This document shows positions 25,211 to 32,903 of a DNA stretch of 64,000 nucleotides, in pieces. A program made the position numbers and the translations under genes. The notes below the pieces were generated by a model, which saw nothing but the letters and a program-made list of their open reading frames with translations, was not told where the DNA came from and did not search any database. The stretch comes from VBOC01 sp964512655 (GTDB lineage: Bacteria > Bacteroidota > Ignavibacteria > UBA10030 > SZUA-254). The DNA lies in NCBI GenBank assembly GCA_964512655.1, contig CAZEJT010000003.1, forward strand, positions 248,001-312,000, read 5' to 3'. Every line of letters begins with the position of its first letter. The first letter of the stretch is position 1.

Positions 25211-27082
25211 ATGCGCTCAATTCAAGAAGATACCGCAGTTTCGCTATCTGAAGTCCACCGGACTGTCGCCGTACCGGCTACGGTTAGTGTGGTCAGGAGG
25301 ATGTTCGCGTTTGCGGGCCCGGCATATCTCGTCAGCGTCGGATACATGGATCCGGGCAACTGGGCGACTGATCTCGAGGGCGGGGCCAGGTTTGGTTATC
25401 AGTTGGTGTGGGTACTCCTGATGTCGAACCTGATGGCAATTCTCCTTCAGACCCTCTCGGCCCGCCTTGGAATCGTTACCGGCAGGGATCTTGCACAGGC
25501 ATGCAGGGAGCGCTATCCCAAACCAATCGCTTTCACACTCTGGATTCTCTGCGAGATTGCGATCGCGGCGTGCGATCTCGCTGAGGTCCTCGGTACGGCG
25601 ATCGGTTTGAATCTCCTGTTCAAAGTCCCGCTCCTCTACGGCGTCATCATCACGGGTTTCGACACGATGCTCTTTCTCGTGATCCAGCAGCTTGGCATCA
25701 GGAAAATGGAGGCATTCATCCTGATGCTGATTGGCACGATAGGCATTTGCTTCGGGATCGAGATCTTCCTCTCAAAGCCAAGCTGGCATGAGGCGGCTCG
25801 GGGCCTGGTGCCGCACCTGAGCAGAGAGAGTCTCTTCGTTGCAATCGGCATCCTGGGCGCGACCGTCATGCCGCACAATCTGTACCTGCACTCCGCTTTA
25901 GTGCAGACACGCGATGTGGGACGCACCGCGGAGAGCAAACGAATCGCGTGCAAGTACAACCTCATCGATACATCCATCGCTCTCAATGCGGCATTCTTTG
26001 TTAATGCCGCGATACTGCTCGTAGCGGCCGCGGTTTTCTATCGTAACGGGATCATTGTAACAGAGATTCAGCAGGCCTACCAACTCCTTACCCCGCTCAT
26101 GGGTACAGCCCTTGCAAGCACGGCGTTCGCGATAGCACTGCTCTCGGCGGGGCAGAGCTCTACGCTGACTGGAACACTGGCGGGGCAGATCGTCATGGAG
26201 GGGTTTCTCCGGTTTAAGATTCGCCCGATTCTGCGCCGGCTGATCACGCGGCTGATCGCGATCGTTCCGGCGGTTCTGGTCATATCAATCCAGGGGGAGG
26301 GGGGGTCATACGGTCTTCTCATCCTGAGCCAGGTCATCCTCAGTTTGCAGCTTCCGTTTGCGGTTGTCCCCCTGATTCAGTTCACCAGTGAAAAGGGACG
26401 GATGGGAGAATTCGCGAATAATTTCATCGTCAAAATCCTCGCCTGGATCTCGGCAGTGGTCATCATCGGGCTCAATGCGAAGCTCGTCGTTGGCACAATC
26501 GGCGACTGGATCACAGGCGCCGGCCCGAACGCGATCGTCCTTTGGCTGACCATTGTTCCGGCGGCCATCGCCTGCGGCCTGCTCTTGGTCTACATTGCAA
26601 TTCCTGACACCTGGAGGCGCGGGAAGAAAGTTGCTCCGGTCGCGGTCGCGCCGGTCATGCTGCACGAGGAGAAGTATTCGAGGATCGGGGTCGCGGTTGA
26701 CTACGGCGCGATCGACGAAAAAGTTCTTTCACACGCACAAACACTTGCGCATCAGCATTCGGCCGCCCTGTACCTCTTTCATGTGGTGGAGGGCGTGAGC
26801 GGCCAGTTGTTCGGCAAAGAGGCGTACGATGACGAGGCGAGGAATGACGCGGAGAAACTGGAGGCGATTGCCCGCCAACTACAAGGTGCGGGGATTAGAG
26901 CCTTCGCGGTCCTCGGGTATGGCCGGGTGCCGGAACAGCTCGTTCACCTCGCGAAAGAGAACCGGATCGACCTGCTGGTGATGGGCGGGCACAGGCACAG
27001 AGGCCTGAAAGACCTTATCTTCGGAGCCTCAATCTCACAGGTGAGACACCGCCTCTCGATTCCCGTCCTGGTAGTTCAGTAA
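25211..27082 (+). CDS. mntH: Nramp-family metal ion transporter with C-terminal universal stress domain
   Basis: Residues about 30-460 form the Nramp transporter. The metal-binding DPGN is at 47-50 in helix 1 and the Ala217-x-x-Met220-Pro-His222 motif in helix 6, so the soft-metal Met is kept, pointing to Mn2+ or Fe2+ and not Mg2+. Residues about 485-623 form a UspA domain: start RIGVAVDYGAID, and an ATP-type loop MGGHRHRGLKDLIFGAS followed by VRHRLSIPVLVVQ. The fusion probably lets nucleotide binding in the cytosol gate or tune metal uptake; that coupling is inference. It stands alone, with its own promoter, between a REP cluster and a convergent kinase gene. Confidence 0.92.
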   Translation: MRSIQEDTAVSLSEVHRTVAVPATVSVVRRMFAFAGPAYLVSVGYMDPGNWATDLEGGARFGYQLVWVLLMSNLMAILLQTLSARLGIVTGRDLAQACRERYPKPIAFTLWILCEIAIAACDLAEVLGTAIGLNLLFKVPLLYGVIITGFDTMLFLVIQQLGIRKMEAFILMLIGTIGICFGIEIFLSKPSWHEAARGLVPHLSRESLFVAIGILGATVMPHNLYLHSALVQTRDVGRTAESKRIACKYNLIDTSIALNAAFFVNAAILLVAAAVFYRNGIIVTEIQQAYQLLTPLMGTALASTAFAIALLSAGQSSTLTGTLAGQIVMEGFLRFKIRPILRRLITRLIAIVPAVLVISIQGEGGSYGLLILSQVILSLQLPFAVVPLIQFTSEKGRMGEFANNFIVKILAWISAVVIIGLNAKLVVGTIGDWITGAGPNAIVLWLTIVPAAIACGLLLVYIAIPDTWRRGKKVAPVAVAPVMLHEEKYSRIGVAVDYGAIDEKVLSHAQTLAHQHSAALYLFHVVEGVSGQLFGKEAYDDEARNDAEKLEAIARQLQGAGIRAFAVLGYGRVPEQLVHLAKENRIDLLVMGGHRHRGLKDLIFGASISQVRHRLSIPVLVVQ

Positions 27083-27126
27083 GGGAAACAACCGGGGGGA
27101 GGCGCAGCGGCAGCTCCGCGTTCCGG

Positions 27127-28587
27127 TCATGCGTCGGGGATTGTAATGGTAAACGTTGTTCCCCTTCCAACCTCGCTTTCGACCTCGATTGTCCCCCCGT
27201 GCTGGTCGATGATCCTTTTCGTGATCGCAAGACCCAAACCGGTGCCCTTCTTCTTCCCCGCAGTTACAAAGGCGTCGAAAATCTTGTCACGGATCTCCGG
27301 GGGAATGCCAATCCCCGAATCCGAAAGGATGAAGCGGATTGCGCCCTGGTGGCGCTCAATGCTGAAGTGTATCTCGCCCCCTTGAGGCATCGCATCCTGT
27401 GAGTTCGTGATGATGTTGACCAGCGCCCGATGGAGCCGTTCGGCGTCAAAGATTGCGTTCCCGGTGCAGCGATTCTCGACGCGGATCCTGATGTGATTGT
27501 GTTCGAGGTTGGCCCGCACGGATGAGACCAGGATGTCGACGAATTCATGCACCGGCATGTCCGCCTTATTCAGATGCGCCTCGCCGCGTGAAAAATCGAG
27601 GAGCTCCTGCGCCATGGTCACCATCTTGCGAATCGCGTCGTGAATCATACGGTACCAGTGCTGCGTCTTCTCGGGCGTGAAGCCCTTCCCCTGCTCGAGC
27701 GATTCGATGGCAAGGTTGATCGTGCTCATCGGAGTGCGGAAGTCGTGGACGATTGAACTTGCCATCTGACCCACCGTGGATAGCCGTTCCGAATGAATCA
27801 GCTCATCCTGCGTTTTCTTCAACCGCACCCTCATCGTCTCGAACGCAGAACTCAGTTCTCCGAGCTCATCCTTCGAGGGGTCGCGTGCCAGGCTTTGCTG
27901 CAGGCTGCCGTTTCCGATCGCCTTCGTTGCCTCCACGAGCGCCTTCAGCCGGCGGGCGATAAGGAATTGGTACAGGATGACACTCAGGATGATTCCGGTG
28001 CCAGTGAAGAGAAGGAAGACGTTAAATGAGCGATTCCAGCTCTTTTGTATCGACGTCTCGATGCGAGAGAGAGAAATATTCATCGCGGCCACGCCCAGTA
28101 CATGCCCTTCCGGCACGTCGTGACAGGACTGACAACGCGCTACCGCCTTGAAGGGAATGAGTGCGTTGAATTCTTCGCCCCTCCTTCTGTAGACAGTCTC
28201 TCCTATCCGGCAGACGTCCTCGCCCCCGGAGCTTTCCCGGGATTCCAGCTCCCTCCTCCGGAGACGGCGGATCCGCTCTTCTGACCGGTACTCTTCCTTC
28301 AGATGAAGGCTGTCGGTCTCGAAGCAGATGTGGAGACTGTCGATGTCTCCCCCCGTGCTGAGCCGCTTGAGATAATCGTCATCGATCCTCTGCCTGGTGA
28401 CCATCTGCTCCACGAGCGATTTCCGGACAAGATCCGCATAGGTTTGCGCCGAGGCCTGCGCCTGATCGATCATGTCCCGCTCCTCGAAGACGGCGTTGAT
28501 GTACGCGCTCGTCCCGATGGCGAGAAAGATGAGCGGGAGAATCGTCAGAAGAAGTTTTGTCGATATGCGGAAGTCTCTCAGCCTCAT
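27127..28587 (-). CDS. sensor histidine kinase with periplasmic CXXCH (c-type haem) sensor
   Basis: Membrane histidine kinase of 486 aa. TM1 is about 12-32 and TM2 about 187-210, enclosing a periplasmic domain of about 155 residues with CQSCH at 152-156, the covalent haem c attachment motif. HAMP follows (211-263), then HisKA with His281 in SIVHDFRTPMS, N-box NIITNSQDAM, DSGIGIPPEI and GTGLGLAITKRI. The sensor resembles the Tll0287/DUF3365-type haem domains that sense redox state or gases. No response regulator gene is adjacent, so the partner is elsewhere. It lies five bases after a cell-wall amidase and is probably cotranscribed with it. Confidence 0.9.
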   Translation of the reverse strand: MRLRDFRISTKLLLTILPLIFLAIGTSAYINAVFEERDMIDQAQASAQTYADLVRKSLVEQMVTRQRIDDDYLKRLSTGGDIDSLHICFETDSLHLKEEYRSEERIRRLRRRELESRESSGGEDVCRIGETVYRRRGEEFNALIPFKAVARCQSCHDVPEGHVLGVAAMNISLSRIETSIQKSWNRSFNVFLLFTGTGIILSVILYQFLIARRLKALVEATKAIGNGSLQQSLARDPSKDELGELSSAFETMRVRLKKTQDELIHSERLSTVGQMASSIVHDFRTPMSTINLAIESLEQGKGFTPEKTQHWYRMIHDAIRKMVTMAQELLDFSRGEAHLNKADMPVHEFVDILVSSVRANLEHNHIRIRVENRCTGNAIFDAERLHRALVNIITNSQDAMPQGGEIHFSIERHQGAIRFILSDSGIGIPPEIRDKIFDAFVTAGKKKGTGLGLAITKRIIDQHGGTIEVESEVGRGTTFTITIPDA

Positions 28588-28592
28588 GTCAG

Positions 28593-30173
28593 TCAGCGGG
28601 GTTCCGCTCCCAGGGTTTTTCCCTCCTCGAGGGATTTTTCATACTCATGTTTGTACCGGCGCACCGCGTTGAAGACCGACTCCGCGATTTTCTGCTGACC
28701 CTTGTCGCTTTTGAGGATCTTCTCGTCGTGCTTATTCGAGAGGTAGGCAGTTTCGACGAGAACGTTCGGCATCGACGCGCCGACCAGAACATAGAAGCCG
28801 GCCTGCTTCACGCCGTTATTATCCAGGCCCGTCTGCTTGCCCATTTCATGGTGCAAGATGTCGGCAAACTTCTCGCTGTACTTCACATACGCGCTCTGTG
28901 CCATCGTCAGGAGGATAAAATTCTCTTCGGTCAATTGCTGGTAGCGCTGCTCAAACCCCTGCTCGTATTTGACAACAGCGTTTTCGCGCTCGGCAATGCG
29001 AAGCGCATTGTCCGTTTTCCCCGGCCTCAGCAGATAAATTTCGTATCCGCTCGTGCGGTTCGGCTTGTGAGCCATCGAATTACAGTGGATGCTGATGAAG
29101 AGCTTGCCGCCGGCCTGGTTCGCGATCTGGCCGCGCCGGTAGAGCTCAACAAATTCATCCCGCGTGCGGGTGTATACGACCTTGACGTCAGGGAGATTCC
29201 GCTCGATGAGCCGGCCAAGCTTGAGGGCGATCGCGAGCGTGACATCCTTCTCCTTTGTGCGCGTCACGCCTATCGCACCGGGATCTTCACCGCCGTGCCC
29301 GGCATCGATGACAAGAACGTCGAGCTTCCAGCGGTCCCTCTCACGTTGAAGGTTTCCACCGATATCGCGCGCTTTGCGGGCGGCAATCTCCTCCTCTGTC
29401 GGTCTATGGAGCGCAATGAGGATGTCGTTGCTTCCCTCGGCCGGAATCAGCTCCGCGCTCTTCACCTCTCCCGTGAGTCTAAAGGTCAGCTGGACCGATG
29501 TGGGCGACTGAAACACCATCACCTTCTTCAATGTGCCGTTGGATTTAAAGGCCTGGAGCGCCGCCGCATCGGCGCGTCCGTCGGCGAGCGTCACATAGAC
29601 CCAGGTGTCGCTTCCCATCGGCTTGCACCACGACTCCGCATTGGGGAGCTTCTTCGAACACTGAAGCCGGATGAGATCGCCGTTCACCTTCTGTTCGTAC
29701 GAGACGGCCGAGATGTCGAACGGCGAGGTTCGCACGACAAGACCCACCGCGATCTGCCTGAGGGCGGGATCATACTTGATATCCTCCCGCATGATGTCGT
29801 CGAAGACGGGTATGAACTCATCGATAGGGAGGAAGAAATCCGATCCGGACTGCAGTGAGTTTCGCTGAAGCTGGATCATGCTGGCGTTGCGCTTCTCGTC
29901 GACGACGGTGATAAAAGGATTGTTAGGAATCAGGATGACCGTGAACTGATGCGCGCTCAGTTCGAAATGTTTTGTGTCGGGATTGATGACCGATCGGAGA
30001 TTGAAAGCCCTTGCGAGATCTGTCACGGACCCATAGACCGTTCCGGCGACCACCATCGCCGATATCCGCGTGTTGCGCGCGGGGTCCTGATTGAAGACAA
30101 CGGAAAGGCCCTCCTGTGCCCCGGATGGAAGAGGCAGCGCCAGCCATGCAATGAGGAGGAGCCTTCGAAGCAT
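28593..30173 (-). CDS. N-acetylmuramoyl-L-alanine amidase (Amidase_3) with AMIN-type N-terminal region
   Basis: Exported zinc hydrolase that cuts the amide bond between MurNAc and the stem peptide, 526 aa. The signal peptide is about 1-19. Beta-rich N-terminal regions (about 20-270) include one resembling copper-amine-oxidase-N/AMIN domains that bind wall or envelope. The catalytic domain (about 285-510) shows VIDAGHGGEDPGAIG with a zinc His, KEKDVTLAIALKLGR with the Glu ligand, and FISIHCNSMAHK with the second His. It acts in the periplasm in cell separation or recycling. Nine bases separate it from yajQ upstream and five from the haem-type kinase downstream. Confidence 0.92.
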   Translation of the reverse strand: MLRRLLLIAWLALPLPSGAQEGLSVVFNQDPARNTRISAMVVAGTVYGSVTDLARAFNLRSVINPDTKHFELSAHQFTVILIPNNPFITVVDEKRNASMIQLQRNSLQSGSDFFLPIDEFIPVFDDIMREDIKYDPALRQIAVGLVVRTSPFDISAVSYEQKVNGDLIRLQCSKKLPNAESWCKPMGSDTWVYVTLADGRADAAALQAFKSNGTLKKVMVFQSPTSVQLTFRLTGEVKSAELIPAEGSNDILIALHRPTEEEIAARKARDIGGNLQRERDRWKLDVLVIDAGHGGEDPGAIGVTRTKEKDVTLAIALKLGRLIERNLPDVKVVYTRTRDEFVELYRRGQIANQAGGKLFISIHCNSMAHKPNRTSGYEIYLLRPGKTDNALRIAERENAVVKYEQGFEQRYQQLTEENFILLTMAQSAYVKYSEKFADILHHEMGKQTGLDNNGVKQAGFYVLVGASMPNVLVETAYLSNKHDEKILKSDKGQQKIAESVFNAVRRYKHEYEKSLEEGKTLGAEPR

Positions 30174-30181
30174 CAGATCGG

Positions 30182-30679
30182 TCAGCGGTAGTTCGTGAAT
30201 TGAACCGCAAAGTCAAGCTCGGCCTGTCGAAGCATCTGCATGATCGCCTGCAGGTCGTCTTTGCTCTTCCCGCTCACCCGCACCTGCGCATCCATGATCT
30301 GCGATTGGACCCTGAGCTTCGAATCCTTGATCAGTTTTACGATGTGCTTCGCGCTTTCCTTCTCAATCCCGTTCTGCATCTTGATCACGCGCCTCACGGT
30401 TCCGCCCGCGGCCGGCTCGACCTCGCCGTATTTCAAGGCCTTCAAAGGAACGCCGCGCTTTACGAATTTCCCCTGCAGGATATCGACAACGGCCTTCATG
30501 CGGAAATCATCGTCCGAAATCAGCACTATCTCAAATTCCTTCGGCTTGAGGTCGATGGAGGTTTTCGAGCCTTTGAAGTCGTACCGCTGAATGATCTCCT
30601 TCCGCGCCTGGTTCAGCGCGTTGTCGACTTCCTGCATATCAACGACAGAGACGATATCAAATGAATTTGTGTCAGCCAT
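30182..30679 (-). CDS. yajQ: YajQ family nucleotide/c-di-GMP-binding protein
   Basis: 165 aa, normal for the family. Two ferredoxin-like folds. The opening SFDIVSVVDMQEVDNALNQA, QRYDFKGSKTSIDLK, and the end LRQAELDFAVQFTNYR are clear YajQ signatures. Members bind nucleic acid or cyclic di-GMP and in Xanthomonas act with a transcription factor. GGAGCAGACT precedes ATG 30679, and an identical 14-base leader-plus-ATG occurs at the next small gene upstream. Confidence 0.93.
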   Translation of the reverse strand: MADTNSFDIVSVVDMQEVDNALNQARKEIIQRYDFKGSKTSIDLKPKEFEIVLISDDDFRMKAVVDILQGKFVKRGVPLKALKYGEVEPAAGGTVRRVIKMQNGIEKESAKHIVKLIKDSKLRVQSQIMDAQVRVSGKSKDDLQAIMQMLRQAELDFAVQFTNYR

Positions 30680-30711
30680 AGTCTGCTCCGATAGTGGTTG
30701 AAGAATGCCCG

Positions 30712-30858
30712 CTAGCTCAACGCGGAGAAAAACGCCCTGAAGAAAATGAACACGAGCCTCAGGCGTGGAAAACCCGTCTCGACGTCGTAGCGGTTGTGAA
30801 CCTCGCGCTGGGTCGACGGGTTCTTTGTGACGATGGTGACTGAGAGAGGGCGTTTCAT
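30712..30858 (-). CDS. predicted 48-aa protein of unknown function
   Basis: Frame from ATG 30858 to a stop at 30712, coding for a 48-residue peptide beginning MKRPLSVTIVTKNPSTQREV and ending RLVFIFFRAFFSALS. The N-terminal half is polar, the C-terminal half is hydrophobic and Phe-rich with interspersed Arg and may be an amphipathic or short membrane helix. The ribosome binding site and start region CGGAGCAGACTATG is identical to that of yajQ, which argues for real translation. It sits in the same orientation between the saccharopine-dehydrogenase-like gene and yajQ. No family recognised. Confidence 0.5.
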   Translation of the reverse strand: MKRPLSVTIVTKNPSTQREVHNRYDVETGFPRLRLVFIFFRAFFSALS

Positions 30859-30880
30859 AGTCTGCTCCGGCGGCGGTGCG

Positions 30881-32023
30881 TCAGGTGAGGGATTCCTTGA
30901 TGAAAATGTTTCGGTTGCGCAGTTCCTCGAGAAGGGGCGGAAGCGGCACGCACTGCTCAGGCAGCACAACGCCCCTTGCCGTAATCGTGCCGTTGGCGAT
31001 CATCTGTGCGATGATCGATGTCGGAAAGGCAGTTGTCCGCATCATCGACGTTATTTTGAGCTTCTCATCATAATAATCAATCATCTCATATACAAGAGTC
31101 TTGCGGTGCGCATCGATCCTTCCGGTGATTGTCACGCGCGTCAGCACCGCATCCGGTCCGTTTGAGGGGAGCTTCCGCCTGAGAAGCTCCTCGAAGAGTT
31201 CGCGCGCAGTCCTCACCGACATCCCCGTCACGATAGGTTCCGAGCTTGCGAAGCCCAGGGCGAGAAGGAGTCTGAACTTTTCGCAGTGACCCGGGTACCG
31301 GATCGTTTTGTAATCAAGCTCTTTCAGCTTTCCTTTGAACATGACGGGAAGCGTCGAAACCCCTCCGGAAGTGTTGAACGCCTCCAGTTTTCCGAACGGC
31401 GCCGGAAACTCGAGCTCCTCGAGATCATCCATCGATTCGACCTTTTGCGGCTGCCCGTTCCGGATCACGTCGGCCGGCTCCAGGTATTCGTTGATTAACC
31501 CCTCGGCAGAGAAAACCAGCTGATAGTTAAGGGGCGGCTTTGGATGAAGAGGGAGGCCTCCGACCCGGATATGGATCGAATCCACCTCGCTCAATCGTGC
31601 GGCTCCCTGAGCCGCCACAACGCACGCGAGACCCGGAGCAAGACCGCAATTTGGGACGATGCAGACACCGGCGGCTTTGGCCTCCCGGTCCATCGACATC
31701 TGGCGGCCGACTACATCCATGTTGCCTCCCAGGTCGCAAAAATGGATGCCCGCACGGATTGCGGCTTCGGTGAGCGCCACATTGTGAGTGTATGTTGTAG
31801 CTCCAACGGCAACCGATGCCCTCTTCATGACCCGAACGACGGAGTCCGCCGAGCGGGTGTCGAGGTGAACCGCCTCCGCGCTCGCCCCGATCGACCTGGC
31901 GGCGTCCCGCGCCCGATCGATGTTGATATCGGCAAGGATCACGCCGTCGACGCCCCGCGAATGCGTGAGGTCGTACGCGAGCGCACCTCCCATCATACCG
32001 GCTCCGATCACGAGCACCTTCAT
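30881..32023 (-). CDS. saccharopine dehydrogenase-like NAD(P)-binding oxidoreductase
   Basis: Protein of 380 aa with the Rossmann motif VIGAGMMGGALAYDL at the N-terminus, CIVPNCGLAPGLACV in the middle, and GGLPLHPKPPLNYQLVFS plus ETIRYPGHCEKF-like catalytic-domain elements (here KTIRYPGHCEKF). These match the lysine 6-dehydrogenase / saccharopine reductase-type family. ATG 32023 is chosen because MKVLVIGAG is the natural N-terminus; the frame runs further upstream through a REP unit and is not real there. Substrate is likely an amino acid or imino intermediate of lysine metabolism, not provable here. The TACAAT before the gene is partly formed by the REP unit's end. Confidence 0.85.
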   Translation of the reverse strand: MKVLVIGAGMMGGALAYDLTHSRGVDGVILADINIDRARDAARSIGASAEAVHLDTRSADSVVRVMKRASVAVGATTYTHNVALTEAAIRAGIHFCDLGGNMDVVGRQMSMDREAKAAGVCIVPNCGLAPGLACVVAAQGAARLSEVDSIHIRVGGLPLHPKPPLNYQLVFSAEGLINEYLEPADVIRNGQPQKVESMDDLEELEFPAPFGKLEAFNTSGGVSTLPVMFKGKLKELDYKTIRYPGHCEKFRLLLALGFASSEPIVTGMSVRTARELFEELLRRKLPSNGPDAVLTRVTITGRIDAHRKTLVYEMIDYYDEKLKITSMMRTTAFPTSIIAQMIANGTITARGVVLPEQCVPLPPLLEELRNRNIFIKESLT

Positions 32024-32050
32024 TTGGATCCCGACCGTGTTTCGGATATT

Positions 32051-32076
32051 GTAGCCGCCGGCTTTAGCCGGCGCCC
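32051..32076 (+). repeat. REP-like palindrome B (single forward unit)
   Basis: One unit, GTAG followed by a CGCCGGC stem, TTTA loop and GCCGGCG arm, in the gap between the ogg2 and saccharopine-dehydrogenase-like genes. Read on the minus strand, its CTACAAT edge lies 21 bases upstream of the gene's ATG. Confidence 0.8.
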
Positions 32077-32135
32077 TGTACGCACCATGGCTAAGTTCCG
32101 ATGCTTTGCGTCGAGCCGAAACTGAGGCGCTACCT

Positions 32136-32780
32136 TCATTTGAGAATCTCTCCTGTTTCCATGCTCCAAAATAGGAGGTCCAGTTCATCCATCGGAATGC
32201 GCACCTCGCGCGAGAATGCCAGAAATTTCTGTTCAATTGACATGTAACGGCGAGGCGTCAGCCTCTTCGGGAGACGGCGGAGCACGCCGAAGCGAATCAG
32301 GTTTCTCAGAATGTGTCTGTCGAGGATCGCGAGATTTCGGTGCCCGACGTTACGGAGGAAGTGCGATGCTTCTTTCCAGCCAAGCCCCCGCACATTCTTC
32401 ACAAGCCATTCCCTCAGTTCAATGCTCTTGCTGCCATTGGCGAGGTGAAGCGCGACTAAATCGAACTGCTCCTTGATCGCAAGAAGGTTCTTTGCCTTTG
32501 TGCGATGGAAGCGGATATAGAAGTCGTCCTGATGAAGAAGGGGTTCGGGGTCGATGTCGCTGTTCAGAAGATCATGCTTCTGTAAGAACGCGACCGCCTT
32601 TCCCGCATTCACCGCGCTCGATTGAGGAGTAAGGATGCAATAGACGAGCTCGTAAAAGTACTCGGACCGAGGAATTCTCTCAAAGTCGGAGAGCCGGCTC
32701 CGGATTGCCCCCTTCCGCTCAAGATAGAGGGGAAGGAGTTCGCTGAAATGCAATTTCGGTATGCGCTTCTTCATTCTCAT
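32136..32780 (-). CDS. N-glycosylase/DNA lyase, Ogg2 type
   Basis: HhH-GPD enzyme of 214 aa that excises 8-oxoguanine and nicks the strand by beta-elimination. RGLGWKEASHFLRNVG holds the hairpin and Lys136; AILDRHILRNL has Asp154; the 18-residue Lys-to-Asp spacing is that of archaeal Ogg2. It lacks the N-terminal domain of eukaryote-type OGG1. ATG 32780 or the second ATG at 32774 could be used. It lies behind mutT and mutY-like genes on the same strand, making a cluster for oxidised-guanine repair. A REP cluster begins four bases upstream of its start, so its ribosome binding region is partly made by the repeat. Confidence 0.9.
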   Translation of the reverse strand: MRMKKRIPKLHFSELLPLYLERKGAIRSRLSDFERIPRSEYFYELVYCILTPQSSAVNAGKAVAFLQKHDLLNSDIDPEPLLHQDDFYIRFHRTKAKNLLAIKEQFDLVALHLANGSKSIELREWLVKNVRGLGWKEASHFLRNVGHRNLAILDRHILRNLIRFGVLRRLPKRLTPRRYMSIEQKFLAFSREVRIPMDELDLLFWSMETGEILK

Positions 32781-32783
32781 CTT

Positions 32784-32903
32784 GTAGGCGCCGTCTAAAG
32801 CCGGCGCGTCATCGAACGCGCCCTGAAGGGCGCGGCTACAAAAGATACAAAGCCGCGCCTTGGTAACCGTGCGTTTGTAGGCGCGGGCTTCAGCCCGCGT
32901 CTC
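32784..32903. repeat. REP-like palindrome cluster C (three units)
   Basis: Units at 32784-32810 (forward, imperfect), 32814-32839 (reverse) and 32877-32903 (forward), with a decayed GC-rich remnant between. The last unit runs into the 3' end of the mutY-like gene and provides its final codons and TGA stop (32890-32892). Confidence 0.85.

Noticed and set aside
28557..29858. 433-codon plus-strand frame opposite the amidase
   Set aside because: Antisense shadow; the minus strand encodes a complete signal-peptide-bearing amidase.
32024..32236. Upstream extension of the saccharopine-dehydrogenase-like gene
   Set aside because: It crosses a REP palindrome and the ogg2 3' end; the Rossmann start MKVLVIGAG is at 32023.
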